A model generated the notes under the pieces. The model was not told where the DNA came from. It did not search any database and worked only from the letters and a program-made list of their open reading frames with translations. The position numbers were made by a program, and so were the translations under genes. Below are positions 12,401 through 26,300 of a stretch of DNA of 64,000 nucleotides, one piece after another (position 1 is the stretch's first letter; each line of letters begins with the position of its first letter). Source of the stretch: Hemileia vastatrix (taxonomy: Eukaryota; Basidiomycota; Pucciniomycetes; Pucciniales; Zaghouaniaceae); the NCBI GenBank assembly GCA_030280995.1, contig JASXTE010000064.1:62001-126000 (forward strand), read 5' to 3'.

Positions 12401-15400
12401 AAGACAAAAGACAAAAAATAATGCAAGACAAAAGGAAAATCCGATCTTTCACTCGTAACTCTTTTTGTCGCTCTATTTGTTCATTTCTGCGAATCAAGTT
12501 CACTTGAGTACTCAGATCAGTTGGAACCGTGTCAGGTGCAAGTAGTGAATGAATAAATCAATGTACAGTCAGGTTTTATCCGGTATAACAATTGATTTAG
12601 ACAGACATGAGAGGTCACAACACATGCACAAGTTGAAGAAAAGTGTCTTGTCCGATGTTCTTTTCTTCTTTCGTCAAATTTACTGTCATATGAATTTTCT
12701 CATACTTGTCTCTTGTGTAATTTTTTCTTTTTTTTCTTTTCCCCTCGATTTTGTCTCATAATTTGCCGACAATTCGTCAGTCGAACTCTTGGCATGAGAG
12801 TCACTCGTTTCGTCCGTTCTTTGCGTCACTCGAGTCAGGACCAAATGCATCAGTACATAAGCTACTTATTAGTTTTTCCCATTCTGTCAGTCGTTTGACT
12901 CTTATTCACTCTTATTCACTCTTTTTCACTTATTATTATCTGGTGAAATTCGAAAGATCAAATATGAAAGGAAAAGCAAAGCCTCAAGTCAACATTTATG
13001 TTACGATGATGTTGAGTCACTTGCATCAGTTCATTTTTGACTTTCAATACCTTCCGGTTCTAGATTCAACTTATTGTCAACTCTTCAACGCAAATGTGAA
13101 GACAGAGATCGTTAAACTTAGATGAAGTTGACTTGGTGAAAGTTATGTTGAAAAAAGACAAAATGTTAATGACAGAGACAAGTAAACTTGCATTCAGTCA
13201 AGTGAAGTGTCAATGCTTTCAACTCAATTGACATTGTTAAAGGATGAAAAAAAAATTCAAAGGCAACTGTTTGAACTGTTTGTGAGTGTAGTTTGATAAA
13301 CAAACAACAAAGGCATAGAGTAAATTACATTATTTCCCACGAAAAAGTCATTTAAGAGTAAAGAAAAAATTATTTACTGCTCGAGTGAACAGCTAGTAAA
13401 GACTATTCTCAGTGAAAGAAAACAATAACACAACCCATTGAATTTCATTTGGCCAGAGAAACATTGAGTCAGTTCGTGAGGAAAACGAGGCAAAGGATTA
13501 TTCTCGCTTATAAATACCTGCAAAGTAAACGACTCAATTGAAATGCACACACTGGTCCACGTGAACTTGGTGTACTTGGTGTACTCGATGTACTTGGTCT
13601 TCTCGTGACACAAGGAAGCAGTAAAAGACGCAAAATACCTAAAAAGTGTGTCATGAAAGTCTAATAGAATCAATGGAGTCAAATTTTTGCAGTTTACCAG
13701 AAAAAAGCGAAGAATAAATATAAATCTACTTTTGGAAAAGTATTCCATCAACTTGCGTGACTGTATTAAACTCTCTAAGGGTATTAGATTCATCCACATG
13801 TAACCGGTAAAACCACAAGTAGATTCACTCAACTCACTTCACCAGTCAATATTAATGAAATGTAGTCCATTTGACATGGTTACAACATGTTGACTGGTTG
13901 ACTCGTTGACGATGTCATTGCAATAATCTTTAACTGATGACTCGTCGGTGGAGTGATGAGACTTTGTCAATGAATATCGAGTTGAAGAGTCAAGTCGACT
14001 ACAGGTTGTCCATTCCATTAGATGACACAAGGTCACACTATCTTTATCCTAAACTTGAGATCAGGCTACAATTTGTGAATTTGTCTCTCTCTCTCTCTGT
14101 CTTTACACATCTCGGTCTCTCTCTATCCCACTTGATGTTTGTGTCTGAGTCTGTGTCTAGTACCACTGTTGATCTTTGCCGACTCAAATTACATCGGTCG
14201 TGGAGAATACTTTTTCTCGTACAACTGACAAATTACAAGTCTATCTAATTATTTATCACAAGTTGAACTAGTTGAATTGTAGAAGAGACATCAACCACCT
14301 CGGGATTACAACTTCATGTTGATGAGTTGATTTTCTTATCGCTCTTGACGACAAGCAACTCGTTTGTTCCTGTCAAGTTGAATATTTGTCAGTTGGTAGA
14401 CAAATCCATATTGAATAATTTAACTCAAATTGAATTACACGGGGATTATTCAAAGGATGAAAAATATATCCTCTTCAACCAAATTAAGATATTATCAGGG
14501 AACAATTGTGGACTCCATCAATTCATAGTTATTTCTATGAGATGTTCTTACAATTCAATGAATTCTTTCTCGTCTCTTTGTCTCTTTTCATGTTTTCATC
14601 GGTCGACTTGTTCAGAACTTTATTGGTGTTGTTGTTACTGCTTTTGCTTGTACTACTGCTGTTAGCCTTTCACAACTTACAGCTCACAACTCACAACGAA
14701 ATGGATGAAAAGAGAAAAGAACAACAACATCTGCCAAGTAGAGACGAAAATAAGACAAAATGCTACAAAGTACTCGGTGAAGATTCACAACTGGAATAAA
14801 AGGAAAACGAGTTACTATTCTATCGACAATTTCTGTGTCTCGCTTGTTGTTTTTTTCTTCTTACATTTCTTGTTTGTTCACTGTCAACAAGAAAGAGAGA
14901 GAGAAAGAGAGAAAGGACGAAAAGACACAGAAATAAAGAAGAAGAAAAAAGGAAAAGCAAAGAAATTGCACAGGATCAAATCCTAAAAATGTTGCGTGAT
15001 GTGAATTTCATTTTGCTTGATAAAAGGCACATCCAATTCATGTGAAACTTAGCAAAAAAATGAAACTTTCTTTGAGTCAGGAAATATCTTCATGGATGTA
15101 ATTGTGAGACGATTGTTTTACAGGTTTCACTCGAACGGGCTCAAGGGTGACCATGTTGACCAGTTACACGGGCACTGGTAATATTTTCATTGGAACCAAC
15201 AACAAGCAAAGTAATCTGAGCGGTAAACACAAGAGTTCTTGCAGGTATGTCAAGGAGAGACGACCCAGGTGACTGGAGAGTACATTCGATATTTTGCAAT
15301 ATTCTCAAAGCTCATCCAAGACACCAAAGCACGGATGCCTGTGAAGTGGCTCACTGCTCACTGCTTACTGTTCACTACTCTCACTGAAATCGTGCATCTT

Positions 15401-18400
15401 TTCTCCCTTTGTCTCTCCTTGAGCTTGCCTTACTCTTGGCAGTGTATGATTCAATTTGCCCCGTAGTATGAGTGATGCGATTACCTCAGGACCAAGAGAA
15501 GAGAAGGAAGAGGAGGACAAGTACACAGAGTAGGTTGAGAAAGGAGAAAAAGATGCACAAGAAGCCTCAAGGAAACTCAGACAAACTCTAGGATGGAGAG
15601 GGAGAAACCTCTCAGGATTTTTTCTCCCTTCTTCTTTCTTTCTTCTCTTCCTTTTTCTCGTACAAGAGCAAAGCAAAGCAAAGAGAAGCAAATCTCACTT
15701 GCCACTTCTGGCGATCTGAATTTTTCTCTTTTTTCCTTTTTTCTCTTTTTTCTTTTTTCTCTTTTTTCTCTTTTTTCTCTTTTCTCCTTTTCCTTTTTCA
15801 CCGAACACGGCAGACAAGGAAAAAAAGCAAAGTGAAAAAAGTCCACCATTCGATTCGAAGTAATAACCGACGGCTACTGCTTATGTTGCATAGAAAGGAT
15901 GCAGAAGATGTAAAGAAGGAAAAAAAGAGGATGTAAAGATGCATAGAAAGTGCCGAAGAGAAAATCCTCTAACCAAATTCACCAGTACAAAGTTGAATTT
16001 GTTTGTGACCCTTCGTGCACTTCCAACCGTTGAGCGGATTGATCTCCAAAGTGTGAAAGAACTCGTGGTGAGTGAATCACTTTGCATAAGAAAGCAAAAT
16101 GGTCAAACATAACCGAAGAAGAGGAACCAGTAGAATGCACAATGTACAATGCAGAATTCAGAATTAAACATTTTTCCCTTGTTTATAGTCCTTGTTACAT
16201 GAGCGACTTATTAATCCTGTTTTCCAAAGTAAACTAAGTTACGACAAAAGGTTCTAGAGAAAGGACTGAGAAAGCGACGAGTCGAGCAAAATATGAATAT
16301 GAAGTGTCTCTGTCGTAAAGTAAATGGTACCAAAAGCAGAGAAGAGAAGGGAAAAATAAAAAGAAAAAGAAGAAGAACCAAGAGTCCGAATACGCGCTGA
16401 GGGAGGCTGGATCAATAGAACCGGAAGTCAAGAAGGAAGAAAGGAAGAACCAAGAAGAACGAAAAAGGAAAAGAAGAAAAAGAAGAAAAAGTACAAAAAG
16501 AAGAGGGTGAAAGATGCTTTTGCCCTTTCTCTTTTCGCTCGGTCTCTTTTTTCCGGCGTGAATACTGGAATATAAATCTTAGTACACTGGCCTGCTTGTG
16601 CGAGAAGAGGCGAATAAAAGAAAAAAGACATTCATAACAGCTGATGTGTCTCCATGTCTCTTTTCACCCAACTCGTTTATGCTGTCTCTGTCTCTTTCAC
16701 TTTCTCTTTTTCTTTCTCTTTTCCTTTCTCGGCTTGTACTGGTTGCCACGTTATGACTTGCCACTGTTAAGTGAAGTTTCTTCTTCCACTCGCTGTATCC
16801 TGATGAAAAATAGGCAAAGAGAAACACAAAACAGTGCAAAGTGATGCTTGAGTACCTAGAGGATGCAGATGAGTCCACTTCATTTCGACCCTTTTCTCTT
16901 GTTTATGGAAATATTTGCCTCTTTCGCTGCTTTTGCTGTTTTCGTCTTTCAGTGCTTTTTTGTCCCTGCAGACTAAGTGACTCTGAAAGATGCTGGTGAT
17001 TCATTCGACCGGGCCGAATGCATCGTCTCATCCTACCATCTCATGGTATCCTGAGTGTCCACATCTCTTTCTCTCTCGGTCTCTTTCCTTCTTTGCATCT
17101 TTCTCTTTCTCTCTCTCTTCATCCAACTTGGGTCAACATAACACAATTGCATTAACATGGTCAGAATAAAATGACAAAATCTGCACCAAGCAAGATGACT
17201 TTCTATCCATGCCAACAAAATATTCGGAAAGGACATCTCATTAATGCTGTATCAAGGCGAACGAATGTCAGCGAATGTTTCCCTCAGGGTGAAAGGAGAA
17301 AAAATAAATTACAATAAGGAAAAGTGAGAGTTAGAAGAAATGAGAATGAAAATTTCCCACAGAAAGAGAGTAAAGATAAAAAGAGAAAAAGAGAAAAAGC
17401 AAGAGGTAAGAGGTAAAAATATCATGAGGCAAGCAAGAACTTGGTTTGATATAAATTCGCTGATACATCAAAGATGAGGATGTCACACTGCGAGGACAAA
17501 AGGATAAAGAGAAAGAAAGAAAGTGGAAAACGATTTAATTGAACAAAGAATGAGAAGGAGAAAATGAAAGAAGGAAAAAAAATATAAGTAAACTCGAAAT
17601 AAAGAACTTGAAAGTATTTAGTTGATTTAAATTACATTTCTGCTTGCATAAACTTCCATCTAAACTTCTTTACTTTGTCATTCGTCAAGATGGCCGACCC
17701 GTCAAGTTGAAGGTTTCAAGTAAAAAAGGCTTCAGGTAGTGAATAGGCAAACTCTTCGAGTGGCACCATCATCTTCACGACAAAATATCATCAAACCTTC
17801 ACCCTGGGTGGAAGATGAATGAAAGCTGAAGTGACAAAAAGAAAGAAAAAGCTGAAAAAAATAAAAAATAAAAGCTTTTGCCACTGATTGTTGCGATTTT
17901 CAGGGCGGACTTTTATTACAAAGGCGACCAGTGTAAATCGATCTGGCGAAACGGAGTAAAAAAGACGATTCACGAGAAGGACAGAAGAAGAGAAGAAGAA
18001 AAAAGGAAAGAATAAAAGAAAAGCAAGGAAAAAAAGGAAGAAGAGAAGAAAAGAATAAAAGACAACAGAACAAGAGCTAGAATAAGAAAGAAAAAGGCTC
18101 AATGATAATTGAGACAGAAAGTGGAGCACAGTTTGGTGTAAAAATGTCAACCCAATCCCTAGTACAAAAGGTTATAATAAAGATAATTACACATTACCCA
18201 CCGTCATTGGAACAATAGTAAGAAAATAGCAAAAGTAGAAACATAATACAGATGGAATGTCCTTTGGCCGATATCTTTCGGACCGATTGTACTTCCTGTT
18301 TTGCTGGAGTAAGCAACAGTCGGAGGAATCAACTAACAGCCCAACCTTCTACCGGTACACACAAATCGCAGTCTGTTACACTAGATTGGACTTTATTACA

Positions 18401-21400
18401 CATGACAAAGTGCACGTGAGTTACACAGTCCCATTGCTGCTTCATTCGTACTTTGCTTCTTCAGTTCTTTCCTTCTTTTATTCTCTTTGCTTCTTTTCTT
18501 TCTCTTTTACTTCTTGTACTTCTTTTACTTCTTTTCCTTCTCCTTGTCCCTCGCATCCATTAACCTGACACAGGCGAATTCACGCAAAATACCCAGAGAA
18601 GAACAAGTAAAACAAGTAGAACAAGTACAATAAGTAAAATAAGTAGAACTCTTCTTCTCTCCGTAAAACTCATCGATTCACAACAAGAGCAGACATTTGG
18701 GCTTGCCGACATCAGAAATTATTTGACTGGCAGGACAATAGACAGAACAAAAAAAACAAAGGTAAATGTAAAATAATATTATGCCATATGAAAATTGCTT
18801 ATTTTACCAGTTTAGTGTAGATTTCATTTGTATGTTGATAGGATATTTCACTTTGTGAATTGCAACAGAGAACATTGATACAAGTGATTGACCAGATAAA
18901 TATACGCTTTTAACGAGGGACGCAGTGAAAGAAAGCAAAATGATATAAAATAAAGTTGGATGATAATGGACTGGATTTTTGTGTAGGATGCAGCTGAACC
19001 TCAGTTGAAATGAGGAGTGTCTACAATGTTCTCAATGTCCTCAGTATTCTCAGTATTCTCAGTATTCAGTGTCCTCTGTGTCCTCCTACTGACAATGTCC
19101 AAGCATCCATACTGACTGACCGTTGGAAATCGCAAGGGGAGGATGAAAGAGAAAACTTGGTTCTAGTGTGGTGCTTTTATTATGACAATGAAAAGAGGCA
19201 AAACCCGTCACTGTATTAAGGAGACTCATTGAGTGACAGTGGAAATAAAATAGAGGGCAGAATTGCGAAACAAGCGAACAAGGAAACAAGGAAACAATGA
19301 ACGTTCTCTTCATTTTTGTCTTGACAATAGTGAATCGTTGTCGAGTCTGTTTGATGTTGGTTCGTGCAACAGAGTGAAATAAAGAAAATTTCCAAAGAAG
19401 AACCAGTGCAAGAGGGACAATTGGTAAGTGAGGGGCATCTCTTTACAGTTAGAACATTGACTGGTGCACTATTCTGTTAAGTTTTGTCGAGTTGAGTTCT
19501 GTTCAGTTCTCTTCTATTCTATTCTGTTCTGTTCTATTCTGTTGTGGAGGACATGTTGTCCCTGCAAAAAGTACTTAGAAGAAACAAGTCTGCAACTAAG
19601 TCGAGTGAGAAGCAATCGATTCTTTTTTGTCTTTGACTTTGTCTCTTTCTCTTTGTCTCGTCTCCCTTTTGTATGTTGTCTCTTTTCTCTTCTCTCTTTC
19701 CTCTCTTCAGTTCTCTCTTTTCTCATTGACCTCATCGTCAGTCGAGTAAAAGTCTAACCTACTCAAGTGTCACATACATGCAGCGTAAAGAAACAACTGA
19801 TACAACCGATAGTGCATTTTCTTTATTTGGATGGATCGCGAGCAGTAAACTAACAAAAGCAACTTTCAACCAGCCCCGTGGCAGCAATAATATCCATGCA
19901 AGATCGAAAAGTGGAAGATAGAAAGCGATTCAAGACAAACAAGTTTGTAAGACTCTCAATTCGCGATTCAACCGTCACCTTGAACCGAAAGTCGGACTTG
20001 ACAAACACAAACGACCTCATGGTCAATCGCAAATCTCATCGATGAATCACTCAGAAAAAGATCAGAGTCAATTGTACGACGGGATTCAATTTGAGCCGAC
20101 TTTGAAGAGTAAAATAAAGTAAAAGAAAGTAAAATAAAGTGGAAAAGAGTAAAAAAACTCAATTGAAAAGCATAAAATGGGACCAAACATCAATTTGGCC
20201 AAAAAGAGGCGAAGGAAAAAATCCATTTGAATGGCAAATGCTTTTAATTGCTACTAAAAAATAGAAGAATAAGTGAAGGGCTGCAGATTGAACTGGTGAA
20301 AGGATGAAAGAAGAGAATAAAGAGACAAGAGTGAAAGAGAGAGAGAGAGAAAAAGAAGAAAAAAAAGGAAAAAGGAAATGTTCGACACTCATTAGATTCC
20401 ATGATGGAAATGAAGTGCTCCACCTTGAAGCAGTAATTTTTTCCCTTCACCAGTGGCTCTCTGATCCAGGATACATTAATTACCTATGAAAGAGTGTGCC
20501 AATGATTACCATCGACGAACAAGAGTATGAAAATATATGGAATAAAATGCGTATATGCGAATAAAAGAATGGAAGAATAGCAAAATGAAAGAATATAAGA
20601 ATATTGGTACGAAATTCGAGTTACGTACAAGCAAAACGATTGCACCACCAGTTCATACATCAGTTCTTATTCACATGCAAATGTTACTACCCAGTATTCA
20701 ACACTAATTCCTATCGAATTTGTCAAGAGTACTGAAGACTCACTGGCTGCAAATAAATAAAGGTAAAAGCAAATAAAAGACAAGAGAAACATAAGTTCAT
20801 ATCGCCCAGAGTTTCTTTTGGTAAAATAAATTGCTCGTGTCGACCAACAAATCGAACTGACTACTTCAGTTGAATTTTATTTTTCCATCTCCCCTCGCAT
20901 CGCAATAAATTAGTTCTAACTGTATGTAAATGTTAAGAGTTTCAATTACTTTAATTATGCACTGGGAAAATTTAATTTATATTGTTTTTTCTTTTCTCTC
21001 TGATTTATATAATGAAATACTGTGAAGATGGAATAAATCAAAGTAACTGATTAATCGATCAGTCCTTCTTGAACAAGGACAACTCGACCTGCAATCGATT
21101 CTGATTCTTTACAGCTACAATGAGTAAATAAATTATTCGACTTTTAAATCAAGATAATAGAACTCTTCAAGTGGAAAACAATTAAGAACATTAATCACTT
21201 TTAAAGTTAAAATACCGATGGAATAATCAGTCAGTAGGTGTAAATAGACGAAAAGACGAAAAGAAGATAAGTCCGAGTGTTCTAATTGATGAAAGGAGGG
21301 AGAGAAGGATGAGGAGGATGAGGATGAGGAGAGAGTGATGTTTCAGTTAAGAAGTAAACTGGGCAAATGGCCTCATGTATGTGTAACTGTGAGTGTTGAG

Positions 21401-23273
21401 ATGATTGAAAGTGTTGTGAGTGCAGCGAGTGCAGAGGGAGATATGCACTCTGATGTCCTGGAAGCAAGTCTGTCTAAAGAGTTTGGATTAAATGTCACTT
21501 ATTTGATGGCCAACGGAAATGGAAGTTCAAAGAAAAGGAAAAAAGAATAGGAAATGCATCTCAAGTCGATTCAAGTGAAACTGTGTGACTTTGCAAGGTT
21601 GAAAAATAAAACAACCTTTGAAAGCAATGAATTCGTCTTTTTTCTCTGGCCTTTGTGACTTGCATTGCATCTCAAGAGGCATCTGGAGAAAAGGAAAATC
21701 TAGACACGGAAAAAAATAGCGATCGAATACAAATACAACTTTAGAATAAATGGCTTTCACTGGTAACATTTACTCTGGCTTGTGAGAGTTCATGTCTCTA
21801 TTGGTCTTTCCGTGTATTCGATATTTCTGTCTTTCACTGTTTCAGTCTATCACTCTTTCTATGTTTGTGTCTTTCAGTGTTCCTGTGATTCTCTTTTTCT
21901 CTGTTGCTGATTCGGTCTGTCGGTCTGTTGGTCTGTCGGTCTGTCTGTCTGTCTGTCGTCTTGTACCTTGCTTATTGTTTGAGGATAGAGAAAGAGAAGA
22001 GGAAAAAAAACGGTTGACAGTTGGATACAGTGAGTTAAGTCATTTGGCAGATCTGAGCATTTGACTAACCACCAGCCAAGAGAACATTAACCAGGGCACT
22101 TATCTTCCATCAGGTTAGAACATGTCGCACAATAAAGTCAATAAGAAGGTACAAGATCAGTGTGAAAGAGAAAGTTGCATGAATTTCCTTCTCTTTTTTT
22201 CACTATTCACCCGATCCACCCAAAATACCACTTCCAGCTGAGTGCCGATGGAATAACTTGCTCGTAGGAATAAAACGTCATGATAGAACGAGTCACTCGT
22301 CGAGTGCAACTGCAAGTTCAGGGTAAATTATTTTCTCCAGCTCAATATGACTCAGCAAGTTGGGATCAAGTAACTCGCTGGTTGGTGTGTTTCTACTTTG
22401 TACTTTGTAGTTTCTTTCCCCTTCTGAATAGCATGTCACTGGTCATTAAGCTCGAGCCATCATACTCTCTTGCTTGCGAGTGGCGAGTACACACTTGCCA
22501 TATTGGTGCAATTGGTGCAATTGGTGCAATTCGTTCTGTCGGCACAATTGTACCTCTGGTCAATCGACTGCTTTGACTACCTTGCTCACAACTCACAACA
22601 TGATCTTGCAATCAGTAGCACAAGACACAAATGTTGAGGGAACAACTAGGGGCTACTGCGTACATATGTATACTGTGTACTTTTGTATATGTGTTCTTTA
22701 ATTTCTATCGTCGGTTGGCAGGATAACTGATGAACTCATGACTTGACAGTCAATGGTAAATTGAAAATAGTCAACCCACACAGAATCTACAGTACAAATT
22801 TCACACAGCAAATGAACAGAAGGAGAAATTTGCTCGCAAAGTGATGTGACCACTGGCAAATTAAGTCTGGTACTTTCTCTTTGTCTTCTTCATCCATTCA
22901 TTCTTTTATTCTTTATGTCTCTTCCTAATTCACTGATCACTCTGCACTCATTGGTTGTATCTGTGTTTTCTCTTTGCACTCGTTTCATTCAACTTGTCGC
23001 TTACTCCTTTTCACTTTTATCCTTTTACTGTGGAGTATTTTGGATCCTTTTATTGAGCTAGCGGAATTACGAATACAGTGTTGGTGAGTCTGTTTCTCTT
23101 TCTCTTTGCCTTTCTCTTTCTTCCTCTTCTTCTTCTTTTCCTCTTCTTCTCTGATTGAGCTTTGAAGGAACCAGAATACAATTTTGTACGCGTGGATGAT
23201 CTCATCACAATGCATACGGTAAAATGTGACTTGTGCAAAGGGAAGAACAAGAGACGACATCGACTACATTGCC

Positions 23274-23305
<32 letters not shown>

Positions 23306-26300
23306 CATCATGATAATCATTGTCATCTTCATTGTCATTTGTGTCATTCACTCTCGTGGTTTGTTTCAGTTAAGAACTTCTTTGATTTGCTGCTCTTTTC
23401 TTCTTCTTTTATTCTTTTTTTATCCTTTCACTGGCAATTTATCTCACTGAAGCAGTCGACTTGATTATCATTCGATTGATTCATCAGAACGAACAAGGGC
23501 AAAAATAAATCAGAGGAAAAAAACTTAAAGATGGCAAAGGCAGAAGAACTGATGATTTATTCAACCTGATTTTGTGTGTAATAGAATGCGCGTATTCAAG
23601 CTAAATATGGGCTGATTTGCTCATTGGATGGAGTGTATACTGTTTGTCAGTTTTACCACATCCGATTGGACGAAGGGCAAAGAACTGGCCGGTCGAGAAG
23701 AAAAGAGGCAAAATAACGAGATGAGATGTGATGTGATGACACACGTGTCGGACGTGTAATTCACTCAGGAAGTCAGGACATGATGATTCACCTGACAGAA
23801 ATAAAAGTCACAGAATGAGCTTCTCACCCTCTTCTTTACTTCTTTGTCTGTTTGGCCCTGTGTAAGGTCTTTTTGTCCTGATAAACACGTGGCAACTTAT
23901 AAGACAGAAAAAAAGAGTGAAGAGGATGAAAAAAGAGAAAATTTGAGCTACTGAAAGATCACCCTTCATGCAGTATGCATGTCAATTGCCCCAATGAAAA
24001 TGGATGAACAGTTCGCACGCGTCTACGTGTAACTTTGGATGCAATCTGGACCCTTTTAGAACCTTCCAGCACCGACACACAGATCATTGGGTACAACTTT
24101 CTTTCCTGAGTTCAAAGTTGACTGCAGTTTTTTCCTCTCCACGCAGACCAGTCATTGAAGAGAAAAAGTCCGATTGCGACTCTGTTCACGAATCTTTCTT
24201 TTCTTTACGATGTGTGCTCTGTCGACTGTGTACTCTGAAAGCACAAGAGTGAAAGTACTGAAAACACTGCAAACACTTCCATCAACGTGCAAAGGAAGGA
24301 AGGACACACTGACACAAGCAGTACAAAGTGAATGAATGGTCAATGCACAACTTGTCAACATGGTCCTCTTCTCAAGTTGAATTTTGATATTTTTATTTTA
24401 TTGCTGTTCTACTTCCACTTTGGCGCAATGCTCATAAACAAAATAAACTCGCACATATTTCATGAGAAAAGGTCAAATTACTCTACATTCACTGCAGAAA
24501 AAGTTTCGAGCTCTCTAGGCGAGTGATAATGTTGACAACATCTCTTTGCAACATACTCAACGCGTTCCATTGATGAACAATGACCGAATGAACATTCGGT
24601 CATGTTGTAAATAAAATGGTCACATGGCAGTCGCAACAAACAACTTTTCATCCAGCAAAATGTTTTGCCGGGTCAATAGATTGGTGTGTACAAATGGAAG
24701 TTCAAATGGAAAAATCATTTCTTACCTTCAATAACTTGAACTCGATCTCTCACTTGGGACAAGTCAGTCCATGAGTCGCCGTCATCAAAGTTGTTATTGT
24801 TGTTACTGTTGTTACTTGTGGTGTCCTCCATGGAATCCATATCACTGTTTGAATCATCACTTTTTAATCGGCCACTGTTGTCTTTGTCCAAAACAGAATT
24901 CATGTAGGATGGTCTGGACGAAGAAGAAGAAGAAGATGACGACGATTTTCTATTATTCAGGTAATTAGAACCGGCAGTTGCAGCATTTTTATTGCTGGTC
25001 ATTTGTGAATATGTGAAAGGTGAAGTTGGTGAAGATGAACCCTCTATTTGACCATCTACAGGAGGAATCATTATCGGTTTACAGGCAAATTCGTCTAATG
25101 TCAAGTTGGACCAGGTGAAACCTTTCAAACGATCAGGTGAATAGCAGTGTGATGAATAAGAGAGAGGAATATTTTTAACCAACATAAATTCACGAAGAGG
25201 TCGAAGAGTACAGTCACAATGCCATGGATTCCCGTGAAGGGTTAATTCTTTCAACTTGTTCATCCAATCGATGGTTTCACCTGCCAAACTTGTCAATTCA
25301 TTTAAAGCCAAATGTAACACTTGAAGAGATTCAAGGGAACTGAATGCTTGAGAATCGATTGATGTGAGGGAACAATTTGTTAAATCGAGAAATTCGATTG
25401 ACGAACATTCATTAAAGGAGTAGTCCGAAATGTGTCCTAGAAAATTGTTGGCCAGAGACAATTTTCGTAAATGAGGAGCATTTTTGAGGCTTTCAATGGG
25501 AACTGTTGTCAAGTAGTTAGACGACAAATCAAGCTCTACGAGGTTGGTAAGCGATAAAAATAGATTCGCCGATATACCAGTCAGCTTACACCTGGAAAAT
25601 ATAAAGAGAATAAAATAAAACATTATTTACATCAATTCGTAATTGTTCAGTCATTTGGTACTTGATGTTTTCCACTCTCTCGTGAATTGCTGATCAATTT
25701 GCTCCGACTCAAATTGACTGTTATCCCGGGCGATAATTAAATTGAATTTCTTTTTTATCCATCACATCATTGAACATGAATAACAAAGTCCCTTGAAAAT
25801 ATAATCAAAATAAAGTGAATCGAATTGCACGGATCACAATGTTAATTTTAGTTGAATCATTTAAGACTGACTGCTGGAGATGATTTGAGATTATTGCATA
25901 CAATTTAAAACGATTCAAGGAGATGCAAGATGAGCTTAATTCAAATGGCGATGAGAAGAGAACAAAAAGGAAAAAAAGGAACAAAAGGAAAAAATGATTC
26001 AAAAAAAACTCAAATAAAAAAGCGAAAAAGCCAGTTTGAGTGATTTAATTCAGTTTAAGTGTGAAAGATTAAACTCGAACACGGGTCATTTGTTACATGA
26101 GAAAGAATGAAAGAAAAAAAGTTGTACAAGTGCTGACTTTTGTTTTGGCCTTTAACTTTTGGCCAGTCAGAAAAAATCAGCTGTTGTACGTGGTTGAGAA
26201 AAGAATCTTTGGTCTTGTTCTTTATTTCCTCTTGTGTGGTGTTGGTTGTCGTTACTCTTCTTCTGCTGAGCAAAGAGGATTTTCACCGTCCAACACATCC

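Larger units (their letters stand above)
12106..24725 (-). other. Kekkon-like gene intron 3 (about 12.6 kb)
   Basis: Donor GTAAGAAA at 24725, acceptor at 12107-12106, phase 1. No nested gene is supported. The intron is dense in low-complexity DNA: GACAAAA x4 (12389-12416), CTTGGTGTA-type x3 (13566-13592), a TCTTTTTTC tract (15721-15790), polypurine blocks (16350-16500, 17950-18070), GTCTGTCG repeats (21914-21958), ATTGGTGCA x3 (22502-22528) and a CAT microsatellite (23273-23311). A short hairpin lies at 24580-24603. Confidence 0.9.

Noticed and set aside
14085..14120. Short TC-rich run as a regulatory element
   Set aside because: Similar short simple runs occur throughout; nothing distinguishes it.
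23221..23464. Poly-His frame over the CAT microsatellite
   Set aside because: It is only the translation of a trinucleotide repeat; flanking codons are unremarkable.
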